A DNA stretch of 60,957 bases, taken from contig DJYD01000060.1 in assembly GCA_002449955.1 (NCBI GenBank), forward strand, positions 1-60,957, read 5' to 3'. The stretch's first letter is position 1, and each line of letters begins with the position of its first letter. The position numbers and the translations under genes were made by a program. Source of the DNA: Lachnospiraceae bacterium UBA6987. GTDB taxonomy: Bacteria; Bacillota; Clostridia; Lachnospirales; Lachnospiraceae. The notes below the pieces were generated by a model. It saw only the letters and a program-made list of their open reading frames with translations, ran no database searches and was not told where the DNA came from. Positions 8,653 through 15,991 of this stretch are shown piece by piece.

Positions 8653-9285
8653 GTGGAGAATAAATGGGTCGTCTTTGATATGGACGGAACGCTCTGGGAT
8701 GCCGTGGATCTGATCGTAGAGTCCTGGAATGCTTCGCTGAAAAAACATCCGGAGCTTTCGATTGTGATCGAAAAGAAAGCCTTGGAAAGCCTGCTCGGCC
8801 AGCCGATGGATGCGTTTGCGAGAGCGCTTTTCCCGGGAGTCCCCTTCGAAGAGGCAATGGCATTGCTTGAGGAGTGCGAGCAGCTTGAAAACAGCTGGTG
8901 CAGAGAACGCGGAGCCAATCTTTATCCGAAGGAAGAAGAAACCTTCAGAAAGCTGATAGAAGATGGCTGGAAGCTCGGGATCGTCAGCAACTGCCAGTCG
9001 GGCTATATCGAAGCCTTTCTTGACCACTACGGCTTTGGAAAGTATTTTTTCGATAAGCTCTGCTATGGAGACAACGGTCTTTCCAAAGGCGGGAATATAC
9101 GGCTTCTGCTGGAGAGAAATCATGCCGAATACGGCTGCTACCTCGGCGACACGGATGGTGACAGGATGGCCTGCAAAGAGGCCGGTGTTCCTTTTTATTG
9201 GGCAGCCTACGGATTCGGCAAAGTGACAGGAGAAAAAACGGTAAATCGTCTGGAGGATCTGCCGGAGATGCTGATAGGCAGCTGA
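8653..9285 (+). CDS. HAD-superfamily hydrolase (phosphoglycolate phosphatase-like)
   Basis: A 210-residue cytoplasmic HAD phosphatase. Motif I is DMDGTLWD near residue 9, motif II is probably IVSNCQS near 114, and motif III/IV is YLGDTDGDRMACKEAG near 168. The helical cap between motifs I and II is the C1 type of the Gph/PGMB subgroup. The start is GTG at 8653, five bases after smpB, so it is probably co-transcribed with smpB. The substrate cannot be told from sequence. Confidence 0.85.
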   Translation: MENKWVVFDMDGTLWDAVDLIVESWNASLKKHPELSIVIEKKALESLLGQPMDAFARALFPGVPFEEAMALLEECEQLENSWCRERGANLYPKEEETFRKLIEDGWKLGIVSNCQSGYIEAFLDHYGFGKYFFDKLCYGDNGLSKGGNIRLLLERNHAEYGCYLGDTDGDRMACKEAGVPFYWAAYGFGKVTGEKTVNRLEDLPEMLIGS

Positions 9286-9317
9286 TGCCGGGCAGGCTTT
9301 ATGCGGAGGAATGTCCC

Positions 9318-10043
9318 ATGACGACAAAGGAAAGGATACTGGCGCTTTTAGAGAATAACAAGGGAAGGTATGTTTCCAGTCATCTGCTGACTGAGGAAAC
9401 AGGCATTTCCCGCAGCGCGGTCTGGAAAGCCGTATGCGAGCTGCGGGAAGAGGGCTACGCCATTGAATCGCAGCCCCGGAATGGCTATAGACTTTCCGAG
9501 GACAGTGACAGGATCTCGCTGCAGGGAATAGCTGTTTATCTGAAAGACAGGTCGCTTCTGGACAGGACTGTCGTTTTCGATGAGCTCGCGTCCACCAACC
9601 GGATGGCCAAGCTGAATGTGGTCAGCGGTATGACGGACAAGACGGTGATCATTGCCAGACGCCAGACAAACGGTGCGGGACACGGCGGAACAGACTATAA
9701 CTCGCCGGAGGGCGGCATTTACCTCAGTCTGATTCGGGAACCGCGAAAGGGAGAACGGCGCCTCACCGCAGCGGATATCGGCAGAAAGGTGGCCGCTGTG
9801 ATAGAGGCGGAAACGCAGCAGGAAACGTGCCTGGATGAAGCAACGAACCGAATCTATATCGAAAAGAAAAAGGTCTGCGGAATCCTTACGGAGACGATCG
9901 CAGACCTGGAAACGGGAGAAATATCCGCTTATATCATTGGTATAGGCATTCAAATTGACGGAACCAGGAAGAACCGCGTGATTGCGGCACTGATTCAGAC
10001 GTTTATCGGCGAAGAACCGGAGCAAGGCGGCGTGCCAGCGTGA
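9318..10043 (+). CDS. BirA-like regulator with degenerate biotin ligase domain
   Basis: The 241-residue protein starts with a winged-helix (HTH_11) domain (about 1-60, ISRSAVWKAVCELREEGY), as in BirA, followed by a biotin-ligase-like domain. The ligase motifs are altered. The usual GRGRRG loop reads GAGHGG, and the usual KWPND reads EATNR, although the following KKVCGIL segment is kept. The protein is also short and seems to lack the C-terminal SH3-like domain of a full BirA (about 320 aa). It is therefore probably a biotin-responsive repressor with weak or no ligase activity. The start at 9318 follows GGAGGA. The gene runs tail-to-tail into bioY with a 41-base overlap, and a BirA-type operator lies at the bioY promoter. 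Confidence 0.75.
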   Translation: MTTKERILALLENNKGRYVSSHLLTEETGISRSAVWKAVCELREEGYAIESQPRNGYRLSEDSDRISLQGIAVYLKDRSLLDRTVVFDELASTNRMAKLNVVSGMTDKTVIIARRQTNGAGHGGTDYNSPEGGIYLSLIREPRKGERRLTAADIGRKVAAVIEAETQQETCLDEATNRIYIEKKKVCGILTETIADLETGEISAYIIGIGIQIDGTRKNRVIAALIQTFIGEEPEQGGVPA

Positions 10044-10560
10044 TGGCGAGTGCGAGCTTCACCAGATCGGGAATAATAAAAGGAAAGACACACCATGACA
10101 GAGCGGTGGCCACCCCGATGGCGCCGCTCTGCTGCATATAGACATGCATGAACCAGATGGTACCGAAGGCGTAGCAGACGATAAGTCCAAGGACCAGAGC
10201 AGCAGCCTCTATCCACAGCTTTTTCCCGAAAAGGCTCACGGCGAGCCAGTAGATCAAACCGATAAAAATGAAGCCGATGATGTAACCGCCGGTCATTCCC
10301 AGAAGGGTGCCGATCCCAGATGTGAACTGGGCAAAGACGGGGATGCCGATTGCACCGAGAAGCATGTAAATGAGAACGGAAAGGGTCCCGCGTTTTCCCC
10401 CGAGAGCCGAAAGCACGAAGAAGACGGCAAAGGTCTGCAGGGTAAAGGGAACGGTCGTGGGAATGCTGATCCAGGAGCAGACTGCGATCAGGGCAGCCCC
10501 GATCGCGATGTAGGCTAAATCGATGGTTTTCATTTTCTGATGGGTGTTTGTCTCACTCAT
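10003..10560 (-). CDS. bioY: Biotin ECF transporter substrate-binding protein BioY
   Basis: The 185-residue integral membrane protein has about six hydrophobic segments and the BioY signatures VPFTLQTFAVFF (near 38) and GGYIIGF (near 92). BioY is the S-component that binds biotin for the energy-coupling-factor transporter. The ATPase and T-subunits are not in the window, so it would share a common ECF module. It is transcribed towards the BirA-like gene, and their 3' ends overlap. Its promoter lies at 10656-10684 within a BirA-type inverted repeat, which indicates biotin repression. Confidence 0.93.
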   Translation of the reverse strand: MSETNTHQKMKTIDLAYIAIGAALIAVCSWISIPTTVPFTLQTFAVFFVLSALGGKRGTLSVLIYMLLGAIGIPVFAQFTSGIGTLLGMTGGYIIGFIFIGLIYWLAVSLFGKKLWIEAAALVLGLIVCYAFGTIWFMHVYMQQSGAIGVATALSWCVFPFIIPDLVKLALAITLARRLAPVLRR

Positions 10561-10655
10561 ATACTATAACCTCCGTATTTTACAGGGCAAATGATGCGGT
10601 CCGGTTCGTATGTCGGGCTGCCTTTGCCTGCATAGGATGGATCGAACCGGAGATG

Positions 10656-10708
10656 AGAATAACAGGTATTTGTTCAAATGTCAACCTAAAAATGAAATAA
10701 GGTTGACA
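10656..10708 (-). promoter_or_regulatory. bioY promoter with BirA-type operator
   Basis: Read on the minus strand, TTGACA (plus 10679-10684) and TATTCT (plus 10656-10661) are 17 bases apart. An inverted repeat TGTCAACCT (10679-10687) / AGGTTGACA (10700-10708) with a 12-base spacer overlaps the -35 box. The AACC-N14-GGTT layout matches the known form of BirA operators, so a bound regulator would block bioY transcription. Confidence 0.75.
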
Positions 10709-10742
10709 ATATGCACAATCTATGCGGAAGGGAATCTTTTCC

Positions 10743-10770
10743 TTGACATCCTGCGCAAATGTGTTATGAT
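10743..10770 (+). promoter_or_regulatory. Promoter of thrS T-box leader
   Basis: TTGACA at 10743-10748 and TATGAT at 10765-10770 with a 16-base spacer. It lies back-to-back with the bioY promoter, 35 bases from the operator. Confidence 0.75.
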
Positions 10771-10784
10771 ACCGGCATAATTGA

Positions 10785-11030
10785 AAACTCTTTTAAAGCG
10801 TTGAGGAGAAGAGTAGGACGAAGGATCCCGTCCAGAGAGAAGCGCAGAAGCTGGAAGCGCTTTACGGGAAAACGTCCGAAGACCACCTCCGAGCGGCCCC
10901 AATCCGGCCCGGCAGGCACCGTTATCAGCCAAGTGAGTGTTCTGGATCATCCGGAGAAGCGGGGTGGAACCGCGGGTTATGACGACTCGTCCCTGACAGA
11001 GGCTTTTTGTCTTTCGTCAGGGACTTTTTA
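10785..11030 (+). promoter_or_regulatory. T-box riboswitch (Thr) ahead of thrS
   Basis: The leader shows the T-box core GGGGTGGAACCGCGGG at about 10960-10975 and a terminator just behind it. In the stem I region the string GACCACC (10881-10887) holds ACC, a Thr codon, as the likely specifier (10882-10884 or 10885-10887), in keeping with thrS downstream. AGAGAGAAG near 10834 matches the stem I purine motif also seen in the pheS leader of this window. Uncharged tRNA-Thr is expected to switch transcription on. Confidence 0.9.
10989..11030 (+). terminator. T-box regulated terminator of thrS
   Basis: GTCCCTGAC (10989-10997) pairs perfectly with GTCAGGGAC (11016-11024), and TTTTTA follows. Confidence 0.85.
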
Positions 11031-11054
11031 TTGCCAGAAAAGGAGAGTATGAGA

Positions 11055-12983
11055 ATGAAGATCACACTGAAAGATGGTTCGGTACGGGAATATGACCGCC
11101 CGATGAGCGCGTACGAGATCGCGTGCGACATCAGCGAAGGCCTGGGCCGTATGGCCTGCCTTGCAAGCATCAACGGGGAGGAGAAGGATCTCCGCACCGT
11201 GATCGATCAGGATGCGTCCCTTAGTATTTATACCGCAAAGGATCCGGAAGGCCTTGCTGCGCTGCGCCATACTGCCAGCCATGTAATGGCGCAGGCCGTA
11301 AAGCACCTGTATCCGACAGCGAAGCTTGCCATCGGTCCGTCAATCGCGGAAGGCTTCTATTACGATATCGATTTTGCGGAACCGATTTCCGTTGACGATC
11401 TGGAGAAGATCGAGGACGAGATGAAGAAGATCGTCAAGGCGGACCTGCCGCTCGAGCGCTTTGAACTGCCCCGCGAGGAGGCGATTGCCTGGGCAAAGTC
11501 TGTGGAGGAACCGTATAAGGTTGAACTGATCACGGATCTGCCTGAGGATGCCGCCATCAGCTTCTACAAGCAGGGCGATTTCACCGATCTCTGCGCCGGC
11601 CCGCACCTCATGAGCACCGGCAAGGTTGGCAAGGCCTACAAGCTTCTGAACCTGGCCGGCGCTTACTGGCGCGGCAGCGAAAAGAACAAGATGCTGACCC
11701 GCATCTACGCAACGGCCTTTGCGAAGAAGGACGAGCTCGAGGAATACCTGCAGAAGCTGGAAGAAGCGAAGAAGCGCGACCACCGCAAGCTTGGCCGCGA
11801 ACTCGGCCTCTTCATGACGGATGAACTGGTCGGCAAGGGCATGCCTATGTTCCTGCCGAAGGGCTATACCATCTGGCGCATTCTGGAAAACTATATCCGC
11901 GATAAGGAAATCAGCCAGGGCTACCAGCACGTGCTGACCCCGTGCGTGGGCACCGTGAACCTGTACAAGACCTCCGGTCACTGGGATCACTACCAGAAGA
12001 ACATGTTCCCGGCCATGGAAGTGGAAGACGAAGTCTACGTGCTGCGTCCCATGAACTGCCCGCACCACATGCGCATCTATGCGAACCAGCCGCATTCCTA
12101 CCGGAACCTGCCGGTCCGCATCGGCGAGATCGCGCACGACTTCCGCTTTGAAGCGTCCGGCACCTTAAAGGGCATCGAGCGCGGCCGTCACTTCTGCCAG
12201 AACGACGCCCATCTGTTCGTCACGCCCGAACAGATCAAGGAAGAATTCAGCAAGGTCGTCGACCTGATCTTCGATACCTACAAGGATTTCGGCATCACCG
12301 ACTACCGCTGCGTGCTTTCTCTGCGCGACCCTGCGGATAAGGAAAAATATCACGATGACGACGAGATGTGGAACACCGCGGAGAACGCCCTGCGTGAGGT
12401 CCTGAACGAACTGAAGCTGGACTACACCGAGGAGATCGGCGAGGCCGCCTTCTACGGCCCGAAGCTGGACGTGAACGTGAAGCCTGCCGTCGGCCCCGAA
12501 TACACCCTGTCTACCTGCCAGCTTGACTTCTGCCTGCCCGCGAAGTTCAACCTGGTCTACATCGACAAGGACAACAAGGAGCGCACGCCCGTGGTTATTC
12601 ACCGCGCGATCCTCGGTTCCCTCGACCGCTTCATGGCCTACCTCATCGAGGAGACCATGGGCAACTTCCCGCTCTGGCTCGCGCCGGTGCAGGTGAAGGT
12701 CCTGCCGATCTCGGACAAGTTCCTGGATTACGCAGAGGAAGTGAATGCGGCGCTTGAAAACGCCGGCATCCGTACCGAGCTTGACCGCCGCGGCGAGAAG
12801 ATCGGCTACAAGATCCGCGAGGCGCAGCAGCAAAAGGTCCCTTACATGATCATCGTTGGCCAGAAGGAAGCTGAGAGCGGAACACTTTCCGTAAGAAACC
12901 GCGCCGGCGAGGAAACGCACGATGTGGACCGGAAGGATTTCATCGCAAAGCTGGAGAAGGAGATCGCTGAAAAACAGCGCTGA
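11055..12983 (+). CDS. thrS: Threonyl-tRNA synthetase
   Basis: The 642-residue enzyme has the full bacterial layout: TGS domain (about 1-62), editing/SAD domain (about 65-225, with HTASHVMAQA near 76), class II catalytic core (about 245-535, with PMNCPHHMRIY and motif 3 HRAILGSLDRFMAYLIE) and anticodon-binding domain (about 540-642). The second ATG at 11055 has the better spacing from AGGAG at 11041-11045. The ATG at 11049 would add two residues. Transcription is under the Thr T-box, and a terminator follows at 13001-13027. Confidence 0.97.
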   Translation: MKITLKDGSVREYDRPMSAYEIACDISEGLGRMACLASINGEEKDLRTVIDQDASLSIYTAKDPEGLAALRHTASHVMAQAVKHLYPTAKLAIGPSIAEGFYYDIDFAEPISVDDLEKIEDEMKKIVKADLPLERFELPREEAIAWAKSVEEPYKVELITDLPEDAAISFYKQGDFTDLCAGPHLMSTGKVGKAYKLLNLAGAYWRGSEKNKMLTRIYATAFAKKDELEEYLQKLEEAKKRDHRKLGRELGLFMTDELVGKGMPMFLPKGYTIWRILENYIRDKEISQGYQHVLTPCVGTVNLYKTSGHWDHYQKNMFPAMEVEDEVYVLRPMNCPHHMRIYANQPHSYRNLPVRIGEIAHDFRFEASGTLKGIERGRHFCQNDAHLFVTPEQIKEEFSKVVDLIFDTYKDFGITDYRCVLSLRDPADKEKYHDDDEMWNTAENALREVLNELKLDYTEEIGEAAFYGPKLDVNVKPAVGPEYTLSTCQLDFCLPAKFNLVYIDKDNKERTPVVIHRAILGSLDRFMAYLIEETMGNFPLWLAPVQVKVLPISDKFLDYAEEVNAALENAGIRTELDRRGEKIGYKIREAQQQKVPYMIIVGQKEAESGTLSVRNRAGEETHDVDRKDFIAKLEKEIAEKQR

Positions 12984-13000
12984 TGATGAAGCGAAAAAGC

Positions 13001-13027
13001 GGGGATGCAAGGCATTCCCGTTTTTTT
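13001..13027 (+). terminator. Rho-independent terminator after thrS
   Basis: GGGGATGC (13001-13008) pairs with GCATTCCC (13012-13019) over an AAG-type loop, with one G-T pair, and a run of seven T follows. Confidence 0.85.
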
Positions 13028-13038
13028 GATAAAGAGAA

Positions 13039-13067
13039 TTGACAAGTTTTATTTTCTCCGATACAAT
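13039..13067 (+). promoter_or_regulatory. Promoter of the ABC ATPase gene
   Basis: TTGACA at 13039-13044 and TACAAT at 13062-13067 are separated by 17 bases. It implies a 5' untranslated leader of about 185 bases. Confidence 0.8.
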
Positions 13068-13073
13068 ACCATG

Positions 13074-13257
13074 TGGTGAAAACCGAAAAATACAAACCGT
13101 GGCACCCCTGCTCTCCACAAAAAGCAGTCGGCGCCGACAAAGGAGGAAACAGCATCCCCAGGCTCGGGGTGCGGCAGTGTGGAGACCTGTCGTAAGGGAT
13201 GGACGAAAGTCATCCGAGTATGCTTCATGCGGAGGCAGAGCATACAGAGCTCGTAGT
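13074..13257 (+). ncRNA. Structured leader of the ABC ATPase gene, possible cis-regulatory RNA
   Basis: Four or five nested or serial stems can be read by eye. TCTCCACA (13112-13119) pairs with TGTGGAGA (13178-13185) and encloses GTCGGC/GCCGAC (13127-13138) and GCATCCCC/GGGGTGC (13152-13159 with 13166-13172, one bulge). Then comes GGAT(G)GAC-GAAA-GTCATCC (13197-13215), a hairpin with a GNRA tetraloop. Last is GTATGCT/AGCATAC (13218-13224 with 13239-13245), whose loop contains GGAGG. The start codon is 22 bases past that GGAGG, and no better ribosome binding site is visible. It matches no riboswitch class I can name. Confidence 0.5.
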
Positions 13258-14430
13258 ATGGCAACTGTACAACTGAAGAACGTCAAGAAGATCTACCCGT
13301 TCGTGTCCGGCGAAAAGAAGAAAAAGAAAAAAGACGCCGAACCCGAGAAGAAGGTGAATCTGCAGATCACCGACGAAGGCGTCGTGGCCGTGCAGGAATT
13401 CAATCTTGACATTGCCGACAAGGAATTCATCGTTCTGGTCGGTCCGTCCGGCTGCGGTAAATCCACGACCCTGCGTATGATCGCGGGCCTTGAGGAGATC
13501 AGCGGCGGCGAACTGTATATCGACGGCAAGCTGATGAATGATGTCGCCCCGAAGGACCGCAACATTGCCATGGTCTTTCAGAACTACGCATTGTACCCCC
13601 ATATGACCGTGTATGAGAACATGGCCTTTGCCCTGAAGCTGAAAAAAGCGAGCAAGGACGAGATCGACCGCAAGGTGCGCGAAGCTGCCGAGATCCTGGA
13701 TATCACCCAGTATCTGGACCGCAAGCCGAAGGCTCTTTCCGGCGGTCAGAGACAGCGTGTCGCGATCGGCCGCGCCATCGTCCGTGATCCTCAGGTCATG
13801 CTGATGGACGAACCGCTGTCCAACCTGGACGCCAAGCTTCGCAACCAGATGCGCGCGGAGATCATCAAGCTGCGTGAACGCATCAACACCACCTTCATCT
13901 ACGTCACCCACGACCAGACCGAAGCCATGACGCTCGGCGACCGCATCGTGATCATGCGCGACGGTTTCATCCAGCAGATCGGCACGCCTCAGGACGTGTT
14001 CAATCACCCCCGCAACCTCTTCGTATCCGGCTTCATCGGCACGCCGCAGATGAACTATTTCGACGGTGAACTGGTGAAGAAAGGCGATAAGTACGTGGTC
14101 AAGGTCGGCGGCATCGAGGTCGAACCGTCCGAAGACAAGCAGGCCCGCCTGAAAGCGAACAACGTGGCAGAACAGACCGTGACGGTCGGCGTTCGTCCCG
14201 AACACATGAAAGCGGAAGATAACGGCATTCCTGCCAAGGTCGACGTTTTCGAAATGATGGGTTCCAGCATCCACCTGCACGTCACAGCGGAAGGCAAGGA
14301 CGTAGTCATCATCGTTCCTACCGTGGATGAGAACCAGACGTTCACCATGGGTGATCAGATCCATCTGCAGTTTGGCGGCAACAACGTACACCTCTTCTCA
14401 AAAGAGACGGAAAAGAACCTGGAGTATTGA
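13258..14430 (+). CDS. Sugar ABC transporter ATP-binding protein, MsmK/UgpC type
   Basis: The 390-residue ATPase has Walker A GPSGCGKST, the Q-loop FQNYALYPH, signature LSGGQRQRVAIGRA, Walker B VMLMDEPLSNLDA and a C-terminal TOBE/regulatory domain (about 270-390). It energises carbohydrate importers of the MalEFGK type. A Lys/Glu-rich insertion of about 25 residues (about 17-40) interrupts the first strand region. The gene stands alone behind its own promoter and long leader. The sialic-acid operon downstream has a binding protein and two permeases but no ATPase, so this subunit probably serves it and other importers, as MsmK does in streptococci. The ATG at 13258 is the first codon giving homology. 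Confidence 0.93.
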   Translation: MATVQLKNVKKIYPFVSGEKKKKKKDAEPEKKVNLQITDEGVVAVQEFNLDIADKEFIVLVGPSGCGKSTTLRMIAGLEEISGGELYIDGKLMNDVAPKDRNIAMVFQNYALYPHMTVYENMAFALKLKKASKDEIDRKVREAAEILDITQYLDRKPKALSGGQRQRVAIGRAIVRDPQVMLMDEPLSNLDAKLRNQMRAEIIKLRERINTTFIYVTHDQTEAMTLGDRIVIMRDGFIQQIGTPQDVFNHPRNLFVSGFIGTPQMNYFDGELVKKGDKYVVKVGGIEVEPSEDKQARLKANNVAEQTVTVGVRPEHMKAEDNGIPAKVDVFEMMGSSIHLHVTAEGKDVVIIVPTVDENQTFTMGDQIHLQFGGNNVHLFSKETEKNLEY

Positions 14431-14447
14431 TCTCCGAATAAAAAGAC

Positions 14448-14490
14448 AGAGCGCTGTTTCCGGGAGCCCGGAAGCGGCGCTCTTTATTTG
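14448..14490 (+). terminator. Terminator after the ABC ATPase gene
   Basis: AGAGCGC (14448-14454) pairs with GCGCTCT (14477-14483), with an inner TTCCGGG/CCCGGAA stem, and TTTATTTG follows. Confidence 0.75.
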
Positions 14491-14526
14491 TGCCTGAGGA
14501 AAGGGACGGACCGGAGACCGGACCTG

Positions 14527-15150
14527 TCAGCCTTCCTGAAGTGCCTCGTATTTTTTGAAGACCGGCTCGATGAGGAAGGTGGACGCGTAGGCTGCAGCGC
14601 CGGGAAGCACCATGATGGGGATCCCGAAGCGGAAGCTTAAATACAGCACCGCCCCGATCATGACGGCAAGACCCGCGGAACGCAGGATGTAGCCGAACGC
14701 GAGCTTTACTGCAGTCACTTCAAGCGCTGCCGCAGAGAAGGTGAAGCGGGAGAGCGTGGGAAAGACCCAGGCCAGGATGCAGAGCAGGAAAAATCCGACG
14801 AGCACCAGATAAAAGATCAGGATGACCGGGCGGCTTTCTCCGTCAGGAAGCGAGCGGACCAGGAACTGATAAACGCCCCAGGCTGCAAGAAAGATGAGGA
14901 TCCAGATGACTGTGGCCAGGATCCCGCTTCCGAGTTCCCGCTTGAACGTCTGAATGAATCGCAGCAGCAGGGCGTCGTCGCCGCGCCTGAGCGCGTGCAC
15001 GGTTGAATCATACAGGGCGGTCGTGGCGGGGCCGACGGTCACCACAGGGATGCAGCAGACGGCCCACATGAGGCTGAGCATGACAAAATCACCCAGATAG
15101 CCGAGCGGCTTCCAGATGGTTCCTTCCGGGTCGAACAGGCGGCCGGCCAT
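14527..15150 (-). CDS. DUF624 (YesL-family) membrane protein
   Basis: A 207-residue protein with five or so hydrophobic segments. The opening region WKPLGYLGDFVMLSLMWAVCCIPVVTVGPATTALY is the hallmark of DUF624/YesL proteins, which usually sit with carbohydrate ABC transporter or glycan-use genes and have no proven biochemical role. Its ATG overlaps the stop codon of the SGNH hydrolase gene by one base (TGATG), so translation is coupled. The pair lies divergently beside the sialic-acid operon. Confidence 0.85.
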   Translation of the reverse strand: MAGRLFDPEGTIWKPLGYLGDFVMLSLMWAVCCIPVVTVGPATTALYDSTVHALRRGDDALLLRFIQTFKRELGSGILATVIWILIFLAAWGVYQFLVRSLPDGESRPVILIFYLVLVGFFLLCILAWVFPTLSRFTFSAAALEVTAVKLAFGYILRSAGLAVMIGAVLYLSFRFGIPIMVLPGAAAYASTFLIEPVFKKYEALQEG

Positions 15151-15806
15151 CAGGCAAAGAGCGTCGGGATGAGCCCGGCCAGATGGTCCGCAAGCTGCGC
15201 GTGTCCGCGGCGTGAGAGATGCATACAGTCGACCTTGTTGTATTCCGCGATGCCTTCCGCATCGAGGAAGGCACAGCCCTGGTTATCTGCAGCCTGCTTG
15301 AAATACGGTGCAAGCGCTCTCGATTTTTCCGGGCAGCCCTTGCCCATGGGAACGCCTTCCGGTCTCAGGTACAGGCCTTCGCCGATGTGCGGCGGGGTAA
15401 TAACGAGGATGCGGGGCGTGCCGTTTCTCCAGGCGGGAACGGTCTTTGCTTTCATGATCAGGCGTTCCAGACCGATGCCGATGACCGCCGCGTTGGCGCA
15501 GAGGCGTTCCTTGGTGTCGTTGGTTCCGAGCATGATGACTAAGAGGTCCACGGGTTCATGGCTCATCAGGCAGGAATAGATGGAATCCAGACCGGACATG
15601 CTTTCGTGGAGCGCATCGGGGAAGACCGTGGTGCGGCCGGAAAGCCCCTCTTCGATAACGAGCCAGTCGTCGCCGAGCTTTCTCTGCAGGAGGCAGGTCC
15701 AGCGCTCGTCTTCATTAAAACGGTCGCCGCCGTCGGCGCAGTCCGAAGGATCTGCGCAGTAGCCGTGTGTGTTTGAGTCACCGAAACAGACAATATGTTT
15801 TTTCAT
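15150..15806 (-). CDS. SGNH/GDSL-family esterase
   Basis: A 218-residue cytoplasmic hydrolase. Block I is FGDSNTHGY (catalytic Ser near residue 11), block II is LSGRTT (Gly), block III is MLGTNDTKE (Asn) and block V is DCMHLSRRGH (Asp and His near 194-197). All four SGNH residues are therefore present. There is no signal peptide, so it acts inside the cell. Beside a sialic-acid operon it could be an O-acetyl esterase acting on acetylated sialic acids, but that is inference from position only. It is co-transcribed with the DUF624 gene from a promoter at 15837-15865. Confidence 0.88.
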   Translation of the reverse strand: MKKHIVCFGDSNTHGYCADPSDCADGGDRFNEDERWTCLLQRKLGDDWLVIEEGLSGRTTVFPDALHESMSGLDSIYSCLMSHEPVDLLVIMLGTNDTKERLCANAAVIGIGLERLIMKAKTVPAWRNGTPRILVITPPHIGEGLYLRPEGVPMGKGCPEKSRALAPYFKQAADNQGCAFLDAEGIAEYNKVDCMHLSRRGHAQLADHLAGLIPTLFA

Positions 15807-15836
15807 GTCAGACTTCCTTGTAAATAAGATAAGGCG

Positions 15837-15865
15837 ATTATAGCACCGCCACAGGCATTTGTCAG
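15837..15865 (-). promoter_or_regulatory. Promoter of the SGNH-DUF624 pair
   Basis: On the minus strand CTGACA (plus 15860-15865) and TATAAT (plus 15837-15842) are 17 bases apart. It fires away from the sialic-acid operon promoter 35 bases to the right. Confidence 0.7.
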
Positions 15866-15898
15866 CCGTTAAAAAAAGAAATTTCAGAAAAACTAATG

Positions 15899-15927
15899 AT
15901 TGAAATTTATTTTCAATGTGTTACAAT
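15899..15927 (+). promoter_or_regulatory. Sialic-acid operon promoter P1 with palindromic operator
   Basis: The perfect inverted repeat ATTGAAA-TTTAT-TTTCAAT spans 15899-15917. Its left arm doubles as the -35 box TTGAAA (15900-15905), and TACAAT (15922-15927) follows after 16 bases. The same palindrome recurs at 18095-18111 before the transporter genes, so it is the likely site of the RpiR-type regulator encoded between them. Confidence 0.75.
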
Positions 15928-15991
15928 GAGCGCAGTGACGACTTCGGCGGCGGAAAGTGCTGCCGATTAAACGATCAGGAGGACATCGAAA

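Noticed and set aside
13178..13190. GTGTGGAGACCTGTC, reminiscent of a piece of the cobalamin riboswitch
   Set aside because: The other conserved elements of that riboswitch, including the B12 box, are missing, and the downstream gene is a sugar ABC ATPase.
13225..14391. Long minus-strand frame (388 codons) opposite the ABC ATPase gene
   Set aside because: It mirrors the GC-rich codon pattern of the plus-strand gene, has no ribosome binding site or recognisable motif, and the sense protein is a clear ATPase. The same holds for long antisense frames opposite thrS, pheS, nagA and the FAH-SDR genes.
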